Source of the DNA: Alistipes sp.
GTDB taxonomy: Bacteria; Bacteroidota; Bacteroidia; Bacteroidales; Rikenellaceae
Direction: 5' to 3'
NCBI GenBank assembly: GCA_017937805.1
Contig: JAGBCX010000046.1
Location: 1-36,857, forward strand
DNA length: 36,857 nt
Made by a program: the position numbers and the translations under genes. Shown here piece after piece: positions 26,036 to 32,306 of the stretch (position 1 is the stretch's first letter; the number at the start of each line of letters is the position of its first letter). The notes beneath the pieces were generated by a model. It searched no databases, was not told where the DNA came from, and saw only the letters and a program-made list of their open reading frames with translations.

Positions 26036-26060
26036 TTTTTATCACAAATCGAACATATAG

Positions 26061-27134
26061 CTACGCGTGCATCATTCGAGATGCCGCCTTATCCCAATCA
26101 ATCAAATTCATATACTCCTTTACAAAATCTGCACGGCGATTTTGATAATCGAGATAGTAGGCATGCTCCCAGACATCAACACACATCAAGGGGTTAAGAT
26201 GGTGACGTATAGGATTATCCGCATCTTTTGTCGGCATAACAGAGAGTTGCCCTTTGCTATTCTCAACCAACCAAACCCACCCCGAGCCGAATAGCCCGAC
26301 CGCCGTTTCAGCAAACTTTTTATTAAACTCTTCAACCGAGCCAAAGTCACGAATAATACGCTCTTTGAGTTTTGCGGGTATCACTTTTTGAACAGGAGTC
26401 AGGCCATCAAAATAGATGCGATGATTCAAGGCTTGTGCCGCATTATTAAATATCGCACCGTCCGATTTCTTTACAATCTCTTCAAGTCCTAAACCCTCGT
26501 ACGGAGTACCCTCGATAAGCCTATTCGTATTGTCAATATAGGTCTTGAAGTGTTTTCCGTAGTGGTAGTCAATAGTCTCTTTGCTCATTGTGGGAGCAAG
26601 CGCATCGGCAGCGTAAGGGAGTGCCGGCAACGCAAATTTCACAGCAGTTGTACTCATAGTAATTTTACCTTTTGGTTTTTGGTTATTTATGTAAATATAT
26701 CCATTCAAATATGTAGCAAATATCAGCCATAACATATACGGCACAAACAACCACGCCGCAGCAGAACGGCGACCTGCCGTATATATTATGTATGCTATCA
26801 CCGTAACATCGAGGGCGAGAATCACGAGCAGACCCATAAACGGACTGCGCAGAGCAAAGAAACAGACACTCCACAAGAAGTTGAGCAATAGCTGCAGCAG
26901 CCACAACCTCAATACGCTCATATCACCCTTTGCCAGCATCGTACCCGCCGAAACTCCGATTAAAACATAGAGAATACTCCACGCAATCGGGAAGACAATA
27001 GCAGGTGGCGTAGCGGGAGATTTTACGAGGTAGGGATACCACTCTTTGAGCGCATCACCCTGAATATACGAGCCGAGCGCACCAATGGCGAAAGCGAGAA
27101 GAATAGGTATAAAATAGGCAAAAAACTTTCTCAT
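26061..27134 (-). CDS. TspO/MBR membrane protein fused to Fe/Mn superoxide dismutase
   Basis: A 357-residue continuous frame with two complete domains. Residues 1-150 are a TspO/MBR (tryptophan-rich sensory/translocator) protein with five membrane segments and the conserved PATPPAIVFPIAWSILYVLIG. Residues 160-357 are a full Fe/Mn superoxide dismutase: ligands His191 (YHYGKH), His238 (AQALNH), Asp320 and His324 (DVWEHAYY), with the outer-sphere Gln234 placed as in iron-type or cambialistic enzymes. The linker NQKPKGKIT looks like translated intergenic DNA, and Met160 (ATG at 26655-26657, weak AAAGG upstream) could start a separate dismutase. TspO binds porphyrins and is linked to oxidative stress, so the pairing is sensible. 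A lost stop codon or a base error in the source sequence would give the same picture. Confidence 0.8.
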   Translation of the reverse strand: MRKFFAYFIPILLAFAIGALGSYIQGDALKEWYPYLVKSPATPPAIVFPIAWSILYVLIGVSAGTMLAKGDMSVLRLWLLQLLLNFLWSVCFFALRSPFMGLLVILALDVTVIAYIIYTAGRRSAAAWLFVPYMLWLIFATYLNGYIYINNQKPKGKITMSTTAVKFALPALPYAADALAPTMSKETIDYHYGKHFKTYIDNTNRLIEGTPYEGLGLEEIVKKSDGAIFNNAAQALNHRIYFDGLTPVQKVIPAKLKERIIRDFGSVEEFNKKFAETAVGLFGSGWVWLVENSKGQLSVMPTKDADNPIRHHLNPLMCVDVWEHAYYLDYQNRRADFVKEYMNLIDWDKAASRMMHA

Positions 27135-27184
27135 AATTGTATCGATTTTGCACTGATTCTTGCAAAGAATAAGCCAAAAAAGCG

Positions 27185-27286
27185 GAGAGTTGAGAGTTGA
27201 AAGTAGTGAGTAGTAAAATTAGGGAATTTAGAGAGTTTAATGGAAAAATCCCTATTCTCCCTAAATTCTCTAAACTCTTTAAATTC
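27185..27286. repeat. Short tandem and inverted repeats upstream of yqaA-like gene
   Basis: Four 7-base units (GAGAGTT twice, then GAAAGTA and GTGAGTA) occupy 27185-27212. A 16-base arm at 27224-27239 (GAATTTAGAGAGTTTA) is the inverted copy, 15 of 16, of 27271-27286. The right side is itself a 9-base tandem (TAAATTCTC, TAAACTCTT, TAAATTCTC at 27262-27288). A long imperfect hairpin is possible. No coding potential is seen. Confidence 0.5.
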
Positions 27287-27293
27287 TCTATCA

Positions 27294-27319
27294 TTTTTAA
27301 TTTTTAATTCTTAATTTTG
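27294..27319 (+). promoter_or_regulatory. Period-7 AT repeat running into the promoter of the yqaA-like gene
   Basis: Units TTTTTAA, TTTTTAA and TTCTTAA (27294-27314) lead straight into TAATTTTG (27312-27319), a match to the -7 consensus TAnnTTTG. No -33 TTTG is visible. The start codon at 27328 is only eight bases beyond the motif, so the transcript would have almost no leader. The 18-mer TTTTTAATTCTTAATTTT recurs before rpsF. Confidence 0.55.
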
Positions 27320-27327
27320 CACTTGCT

Positions 27328-27774
27328 ATGGATTGGCTATTAGACTTAGGATATTTCGGACTCTTTATCGGGTCGTTTCTCGCTTCAACGGTTGTGCCGT
27401 TCAGCGCAGATGTTCTGTTGGTGGGTATGCTCGTTGCTGGTGGCTCGCCTTGGGCAGTTATCACCATAGCTACAATCGGCAACTTCCTCGGTGGTCTTAC
27501 CTCATACGGCATAGGGCGCATGGGTAAATGGGAGTGGATAGAAAAGCTCGGAGCCAAGCCCGAATCCATAGCCAAACACAAAGCCAAAATCGACAAATAT
27601 GGCGCTTGGGTAGCACTCCTCTCGTGGGTGCCTTTCATCGGTGATGTACTCGCCATTGCGCTCGGTTTCTTCCGTGTAAAATTTGTACCATCGGCACTCT
27701 TTATGTTCCTCGGCAAGTTCGGACGATTTGTGGCATGGTACTACATTTGGCTATTCACCACAAACAACTTATAA
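27328..27774 (+). CDS. YqaA-like DedA/VTT-family inner-membrane protein
   Basis: A 148-residue membrane protein with four or so hydrophobic segments. The arrangement GLFIGSFLASTVVPFSADVLL, then NFLGGLTSYGIGRMGKWEW and WVPFIGDVLAIALGFF, matches the short YqaA branch of the DedA/SNARE-associated superfamily. Relatives are linked to envelope homeostasis and undecaprenyl phosphate or lipid flipping, but this branch has no firm function. The gene is monocistronic, with a promoter motif directly before it, and is convergent with the lipoprotein gene at 27837-29513. It has no Shine-Dalgarno site, because the leader is too short for one. Confidence 0.85.
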   Translation: MDWLLDLGYFGLFIGSFLASTVVPFSADVLLVGMLVAGGSPWAVITIATIGNFLGGLTSYGIGRMGKWEWIEKLGAKPESIAKHKAKIDKYGAWVALLSWVPFIGDVLAIALGFFRVKFVPSALFMFLGKFGRFVAWYYIWLFTTNNL

Positions 27775-27783
27775 TCAACAAGA

Positions 27784-27803
27784 AGAGCGTATTTCTACGC
27801 TCT
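27784..27803. terminator. Hairpin between convergent genes
   Basis: Perfect 8-bp stem AGAGCGTA / TACGCTCT with loop TTTC, ten bases after the yqaA-like stop codon and about 33 bases from the end of the convergent lipoprotein gene. There is no T-tract on either side, so it may only partly terminate or protect the 3' end. Confidence 0.5.
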
Positions 27804-27836
27804 CCATCACCATTAACAGAAGTTGTATAGCAAGTA

Positions 27837-29513
27837 TTATTTCAGTTTGACAATTGCATATATCGGATAGTGGTCCGACACGAATATCACATCATTATAT
27901 TGTTCATTTATGGTGTGATACTCGGCAACTCTCAAATAGTTGCTACAATAGATATGGTCAATAATATTTTGCTTGCCTGTTGTAAAGCCATTATATGTCG
28001 TATTGTAGTCGGTAAGGCCCGCCTGTGCGACATCACGAACATTGTACATATACGGTTCAATAACATCGAATGCCTCGTGGTCAGAGGACATATTGAAATC
28101 GGCAGTCAGGAATAGAGGACAGGACTCCTTATACTTCTCAAAATATGTCGAAATAAGCTTCATACCCTCAACCTTTGCCAATGCAGATTGGTGGTCGATA
28201 TGGGTATTGATATAGTAAAATATCGAGCCTGTCGATTTATGCTTAAACAAACCCCAAGTTGCACATCTACTGTGATTCGCACCAAAGCCCTTAGATGGCT
28301 CATCGGGGGTTTCGGAGAGCCAGAATGTTCCGCCCTCTATCTTTTCGATACGACTCTTATTGTACAAGATACCCATAGTCTCGCCATTACCACTCTCTGC
28401 GCCCGTATCACGATTAACACCATAGCCATCGTAACTACCTGCGAGTTGCTCTTTCAGATAGAGCCACTGCGTTGTATATTTCGCCTCCTGAAAGCCAACA
28501 ATATCAGGTCGGTGGTCAAAGAGAAGTTTTATGCAAGTGGCTTGTCGATTTACCCAATTGTTCGCAGGGTCGGACTCGGTAGTGCTGGTACGGACATTAA
28601 AACTCATAATTTTAAGTTCGTTGTCGCCGGCATACTTTTTACGGATAAGAATCATCTCATCTTCCTCAACCATCATTGGCGACAACATACCCTGTGTGCC
28701 ATGTTTATAGAGAATGGTCTTAAACTCACGAACAACACCTTTTGTTGCAGATTTGCTATCCCAATAGCAAGTCATACTGTCACCCGACTGTTCCACGAAC
28801 TCCACCTTGCAAACACCTACATTTATCGCAGGTAATGCAATATAGAACACACTCTCTTCACTTGTCGAAAGTTCGAAATTATCGGGCAAAATATAAGTTA
28901 TGCTATTAGAACTATTTGCTGTTGCCGAGATATCCGCTGTTTCACAATCCACACTAAACTCACCTGCGATTTTAGAGCCATCTACCGGCGATATCACAAT
29001 CTTCTCCAAGATAACGCCCCCACATAGAGCCTTTACCGGAAAACGCAAAATCGCTGCAAGATGCGACAAGGTTATAGCTTCATCTGTACTCTTGGCATAT
29101 CCGCACATTGGCGCACTACCCGAAGCAAATGTACCCTCCACATACTCCTGCTCGGCAGGGAAATCAACAATAGGTCTTTCAGCAGAGGTCGCCTCGCAAT
29201 AAGGGTATGTGATACAAAGAGGTGCTACGGGCAAAGGATTTACCGTAAACTTAGCCCAGCTACGATTATCTGCATCAATCTGAACCTCGTCAGATAGTGT
29301 ACCGTTTACTACGATTTTATCACCCTCGCTCCAATTGACAGGGTAGGTATCGCCAATCTTTCCACCCATTGAGATACGGGTTTGTGCAAGCGATATGATC
29401 AGCGTTGCGCCCCCTTTATCACCACCTTCAACCCAACTATCGGCAGGCTGAAAGGTTTGGCAACCGACAGCAAACATGGCTGCCACAACCAGAACAAGTA
29501 AAAGTTTTTTCAT
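27837..29513 (-). CDS. Lipoprotein with N-terminal beta domain and C-terminal endonuclease/exonuclease/phosphatase domain
   Basis: 558 residues from the ATG at 29513; an upstream in-frame start at 29600 lies beyond the promoter motif and would spoil the signal peptide. Lipobox FAVGC places the lipidated Cys at residue 18. Residues about 35-270 are beta-rich and resemble the fimbrillin/Mfa-type surface domains of Bacteroidales. Residues about 298-558 form an EEP domain with Asn306 (SFNVR), Glu343 (GFQEAK), His438/Asp440 (NTHIDH), Asp472/Asn474 (TADFN) and the terminal SDHYP (Asp547, His548). This is the metal-dependent phosphodiesterase set found in DNase I-like nucleases, sphingomyelinases and inositol phosphatases. 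The substrate is unknown; the lipid anchor implies an extracytoplasmic role. Confidence 0.83.
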   Translation of the reverse strand: MKKLLLVLVVAAMFAVGCQTFQPADSWVEGGDKGGATLIISLAQTRISMGGKIGDTYPVNWSEGDKIVVNGTLSDEVQIDADNRSWAKFTVNPLPVAPLCITYPYCEATSAERPIVDFPAEQEYVEGTFASGSAPMCGYAKSTDEAITLSHLAAILRFPVKALCGGVILEKIVISPVDGSKIAGEFSVDCETADISATANSSNSITYILPDNFELSTSEESVFYIALPAINVGVCKVEFVEQSGDSMTCYWDSKSATKGVVREFKTILYKHGTQGMLSPMMVEEDEMILIRKKYAGDNELKIMSFNVRTSTTESDPANNWVNRQATCIKLLFDHRPDIVGFQEAKYTTQWLYLKEQLAGSYDGYGVNRDTGAESGNGETMGILYNKSRIEKIEGGTFWLSETPDEPSKGFGANHSRCATWGLFKHKSTGSIFYYINTHIDHQSALAKVEGMKLISTYFEKYKESCPLFLTADFNMSSDHEAFDVIEPYMYNVRDVAQAGLTDYNTTYNGFTTGKQNIIDHIYCSNYLRVAEYHTINEQYNDVIFVSDHYPIYAIVKLK

Positions 29514-29549
29514 TGTGTAATCACTGTAATCACTCTTCACTCCGTTCCA

Positions 29550-29557
29550 CAAATATA
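29550..29557 (-). promoter_or_regulatory. Promoter -7 element of the EEP lipoprotein gene
   Basis: TATATTTG on the minus strand, about 37 bases before the chosen start codon at 29513. No -33 element at the expected distance. It supports 29513 rather than 29600 as the start. Confidence 0.55.
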
Positions 29558-29613
29558 GTATTTTTTTGCTGGAACTGCACAATAAATCACAACAAATCAA
29601 CTTTTTCGGAAAA

Positions 29614-29658
29614 TTTTTAATTTATAATTTTTAATTCTTAATTTTTGTCGTATCTTTG
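29614..29658 (+). promoter_or_regulatory. Period-7 AT repeat and promoter of the rpsF operon
   Basis: Four 7-base units (TTTTTAA, TTTATAA, TTTTTAA, TTCTTAA) at 29614-29641 precede TATCTTTG at 29651-29658, a consensus -7 element. The leader to the rpsF start is about 35 bases. No -33 TTTG at the standard distance. Confidence 0.65.
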
Positions 29659-29699
29659 CACCCGCTAAATAGCACAAAACATTTAATAATTAAACAATT

Positions 29700-30047
29700 A
29701 TGAACAATTACGAAACCGTTTTCATTGTCACTCCGGTGCTCTCTGAGGCTCAGGTAGCAGAGGTTGCTGACAAATTCCAGGGAATCATTACCGAGAACGG
29801 TGGTCAGATTGTGAATGTAGAGAATTGGGGCTTGAAGAAGCTTGCATACTCGATTCAGAAGAAGACAACCGGTTTCTATTTCTTGGTAGAGTTCACCGGC
29901 GAGGGCTCGTTGATTAACACCCTCGAAACACAGTATCGCCGTGATGAGCGAGTTATCCGTTTCTTAACTTTCAAGCAGGACAAGTACGCAGTAGAGTACT
30001 CTGAGAAGCGTCGTGCCAAGCTTGCTAACAAAAACAAGGAGGAGTAA
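29700..30047 (+). CDS. rpsF: 30S ribosomal protein S6
   Basis: A 115-residue S6 with the family N-terminus [17 protein letters not shown], the central [18 protein letters not shown] and the [12 protein letters not shown] segment. S6 binds the central domain of 16S rRNA as a pair with S18, whose gene follows after 3 bases. An acidic and basic tail ([13 protein letters not shown]) is usual for Bacteroidota. First gene of rpsF-rpsR-rplI. Confidence 0.97.
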   Translation: MNNYETVFIVTPVLSEAQVAEVADKFQGIITENGGQIVNVENWGLKKLAYSIQKKTTGFYFLVEFTGEGSLINTLETQYRRDERVIRFLTFKQDKYAVEYSEKRRAKLANKNKEE

Positions 30048-30050
30048 ACT

Positions 30051-30326
30051 ATGGCAGAGATGAATCAGGGTGGCGAGTTGCGCTACCTCAACCCAGTATC
30101 GGTTGATGTTAAGAAGAAGAAGTATTGCCGTTTCAAGAAGCTCGGCATTAAGTATGTAGATTACAAGGATGGCGAATTTTTGAAGAAGTTCCTCAACGAG
30201 CAGGGAAAGATCCTTCCTCGTCGTTTGACCGGTACTTCGCAGAAGTTCCAGAAGAAGGTGGCACAGGCTGTTAAGCGTGCCCGTCACCTCGCAATTTTGC
30301 CATTCGTAACCGATTGCATGAAATAA
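30051..30326 (+). CDS. rpsR: 30S ribosomal protein S18
   Basis: A 91-residue S18 with [18 protein letters not shown] and the diagnostic [18 protein letters not shown] and [12 protein letters not shown] blocks. It pairs with S6 on the small subunit. Only one cysteine lies in the N-terminal motif, so there is no zinc site of the CxxC type. It starts 3 bases after the rpsF stop, so coupling is likely, and it is followed after 17 bases by rplI. Confidence 0.97.
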   Translation: MAEMNQGGELRYLNPVSVDVKKKKYCRFKKLGIKYVDYKDGEFLKKFLNEQGKILPRRLTGTSQKFQKKVAQAVKRARHLAILPFVTDCMK

Positions 30327-30343
30327 TAAGGAGGAGAAGCACT

Positions 30344-30784
30344 ATGGAGATTATTTTGATTAAGGATGTAGAGAACCTCGGATACGCAAACGACATCGTT
30401 GTTGTAAAGCCGGGTTATGCGAACAACTACCTCATTCCACAGGGTTTCGCAAAGGCTGCTACTGCTTCTGCAAAGAAGGTTTTGGCAGAGAACCTCAAGC
30501 AGCGTGCTCACAAGGACGCTAAGATTTTGGCAGACGCTCAGGCACTCGCAGAGAAGATCGCCAACCTCCCACTCTCGTTTGCTGTTAAGGCAGAGGAGGG
30601 TCGCATCTTCGGTACAATCACTTCGGCCGACATCGCTGAGGCTCTCGCAGCTAAGGGCGTAGAGGTAGAGAAGAAGAACATCACCGTAGAGGCAATCAAC
30701 ACCGTAGGTGAGTACAAGGCAACCGTTAAGCTCCACCGCGAGGTTAAGGGTGAGATCACTCTCTCGGTAGTTGCAGAGGAGTAA
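30344..30784 (+). CDS. rplI: 50S ribosomal protein L9
   Basis: A 146-residue L9: N-terminal domain MEIILIKDVENLGYANDIVV and PGYANNYLIPQGFA, a long connecting helix, then the C-terminal domain with EGRIFGTITSADIAEAL. L9 binds 23S rRNA domain V and reaches out from the L1 stalk base. The start is the ATG at 30344, preceded by the strong AAGGAGGAG at 30328-30336. An in-frame ATG at 30314 would lie inside rpsR and add ten unrelated residues, so it is rejected. The transcript ends at the terminator at 30803. Confidence 0.97.
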   Translation: MEIILIKDVENLGYANDIVVVKPGYANNYLIPQGFAKAATASAKKVLAENLKQRAHKDAKILADAQALAEKIANLPLSFAVKAEEGRIFGTITSADIAEALAAKGVEVEKKNITVEAINTVGEYKATVKLHREVKGEITLSVVAEE

Positions 30785-30802
30785 TCTTATACTACTTCAA
30801 AT

Positions 30803-30834
30803 AAAAAAGACAGACTTTCGAGTCTGTCTTTTTT
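30803..30834. terminator. Bidirectional intrinsic terminator
   Basis: Perfect 14-bp stem (AAAAAAGACAGACT, loop TTCG, then AGTCTGTCTTTTTT), with A- and T-tracts allowing use from both sides. It lies between rplI (plus) and mnmE (minus), which converge. Confidence 0.9.
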
Positions 30835-30864
30835 TGTTATATCACACCGCCTCCACCTGCCGAT

Positions 30865-32193
30865 CTACTTGCCGATGCAGAAGTTGGCGAAGACATTTTT
30901 GAGGATGTCGTCGCTTGTGATGCGGCCGGTGATCTCGGCGAGAGCATTTATGGCACTGCGGATATCCTCCGCCAGCAGCTCCTCCGACACACCCATATCG
31001 AGGGCCTTTACAGCCGCTTGCAACCCTTCGTGTGCTCGGCTCAATGCCTCGAAGTGGCGCATATTCGACACCACAACCTCTCCCCTATACAATCCCTCGG
31101 TATCGACCGTCGAGCGCAGTGCGTGGCGTAGAGCATCCACCCCCTCGCCACCGCGAGCCGAGATATACAATGCACCCTCAATATTTCGTTCCGAGGTTGC
31201 ATCCATCTTATTGACAACCACCAACATAGTCTGCTCGTCCGAGAGCGTTGGCAGTTCAAATTCACACTGCGAAGGTTCAACCATATAGAGCACAATCTGC
31301 GCCTGGCGGATTGCTCGTTCAGTGCGTTCGATACCCATCTTTTCAAGTCTGTCATCGGTATCGTGCAGACCCGCAGTATCGATAAAACGGAAGCGTATAT
31401 CGTCAATCACTACACTCTCCTCGATGGTATCGCGCGTAGTGCCGGCAATATCCGACACCATAGCTCTGTCATCCCCCACAAGGCGATTCAGCAGTGTACT
31501 CTTGCCCACATTCGGACGACCGACAATAGCCACCGAGACGCCCTCGCGGATGGCATTTCCCACGCGGAACGACTCCATAAGGCGCACCACAGCACCATCC
31601 GTCTGCTCCAACATCGAGCGCAGGCGCTCACGATCGGCGAACTCGACATCCTCCTCCGAGAAGTCCAATTCGAGTTCGAGCAAAGTGGTAATATTGAGCA
31701 GCTCCCCACGCAGTTTTTCGAGCAGTTCCGAGTAGCCGCCACGCATCTGCGTAGCAGCCACAGCGTGTGCTGCACGCGACTCGGCAGCAATCAAATCTGC
31801 CACCGCCTCCGCCTGTGAGAGGTCGATACGCCCTGCCGCCAAAGCTCGCTGTGAGAACTCTCCGGCCTCCGCCATACGGGCACCCTGTTCGCACAAAAGG
31901 CGCATAACCTCATGCGCGATATATCGTGAGCCGTGAATCGAAATCTCGACCGACTCCTCGCCCGTATAAGAGTGTGGGGCACGGAATACCGCAACCACAA
32001 CATCGTCTACCACGCGCTCGCCATCGCATATCGATCCGTAGCGGATAGTGTGCGACTTCGCCTCTGCGAGGGATTTGCGTCCCTTGAAAAGGTTGCCGCA
32101 CAGAGCCACCGAGCCCTCGCCACTCATACGAATAACGGCGATTGCACCGCCCAAAGCAGTTGCCGGTGCTACGATTATATCTCTACTCTGCAT
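30865..32193 (-). CDS. mnmE: tRNA uridine-5-carboxymethylaminomethyl modification GTPase MnmE
   Basis: 442 residues from the ATG at 32193; the longer in-frame start at 32223 lies upstream of the promoter motif. With MnmG it installs the 5-carboxymethylaminomethyl group on wobble U34 of certain tRNAs. The N-terminal folate-binding domain (DTIVAPAT-like start, here DIIVAPAT, about 1-120), a helical domain, the inserted G domain with GRPNVGKST (225-233) and DTAG (272-275), and the terminal CIGK (439-442, catalytic Cys) are all present. Length is typical. Single gene with its own promoter, sharing a terminator with rplI. Confidence 0.97.
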   Translation of the reverse strand: MQSRDIIVAPATALGGAIAVIRMSGEGSVALCGNLFKGRKSLAEAKSHTIRYGSICDGERVVDDVVVAVFRAPHSYTGEESVEISIHGSRYIAHEVMRLLCEQGARMAEAGEFSQRALAAGRIDLSQAEAVADLIAAESRAAHAVAATQMRGGYSELLEKLRGELLNITTLLELELDFSEEDVEFADRERLRSMLEQTDGAVVRLMESFRVGNAIREGVSVAIVGRPNVGKSTLLNRLVGDDRAMVSDIAGTTRDTIEESVVIDDIRFRFIDTAGLHDTDDRLEKMGIERTERAIRQAQIVLYMVEPSQCEFELPTLSDEQTMLVVVNKMDATSERNIEGALYISARGGEGVDALRHALRSTVDTEGLYRGEVVVSNMRHFEALSRAHEGLQAAVKALDMGVSEELLAEDIRSAINALAEITGRITSDDILKNVFANFCIGK

Positions 32194-32212
32194 ATATCTC
32201 ACTTTTGATAGG

Positions 32213-32220
32213 CAAAGGTA
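32213..32220 (-). promoter_or_regulatory. Promoter -7 element of mnmE
   Basis: TACCTTTG on the minus strand, 19 bases before the mnmE ATG at 32193. It implies a short leader and excludes the upstream in-frame start. No clear -33 element. Confidence 0.55.
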
Positions 32221-32249
32221 CAAAAAAATATGGAATTATAAATCTCTAT

Positions 32250-32285
32250 AAAAAGGGCTGCTCAACATGAAAGTTGAGCAGCCCT
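32250..32285 (-). terminator. Intrinsic terminator after the glycoside-hydrolase-like lipoprotein gene
   Basis: Minus-strand perfect 13-bp stem AGGGCTGCTCAAC / GTTGAGCAGCCCT, loop TTTCAT, followed by TTTTTAT. It lies 22 bases after the stop codon at 32307. Confidence 0.9.
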
Positions 32286-32306
32286 ACAAATATCACAAGT
32301 CACTAT

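Larger units (their letters stand above)
25649..26060. other. Long intergenic region before the polysaccharide operon
   Basis: 412 bases without a convincing gene. From the wecA side it holds a leader of about 180 bases (25649-25830) with two tiny minus-strand ORFs (25664-25735, 23 codons; 25758-25793, 11 codons), the promoter at 25837-25868, a G9 tract at 25910-25918, a perfect 9-bp inverted repeat TTGCATAAA/TTTATGCAA (25950-25958 and 25981-25989), and the terminator of the upstream gene (25988-26035). The 9-mer GCTACGCGT occurs twice (25972-25980 and 26060-26068), the second copy at the stop codon of the tspO-sod gene. Confidence 0.6.

Noticed and set aside
27297-27716. Minus-strand 139-codon frame opposite the yqaA-like gene
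   Set aside because: The plus-strand frame shows a recognisable YqaA/DedA protein with membrane segments; the antisense frame is compositionally odd and matches nothing.
29514-29600. Longer start for the EEP lipoprotein at 29600
   Set aside because: The extra 29 residues would bury the lipoprotein signal peptide, and the -7 promoter element (29550-29557) lies inside them.
30314-30343. rplI start at 30314
   Set aside because: It overlaps rpsR; the strong AAGGAGGAG before the ATG at 30344 and the MEIILIKDVENLG start fix the gene.
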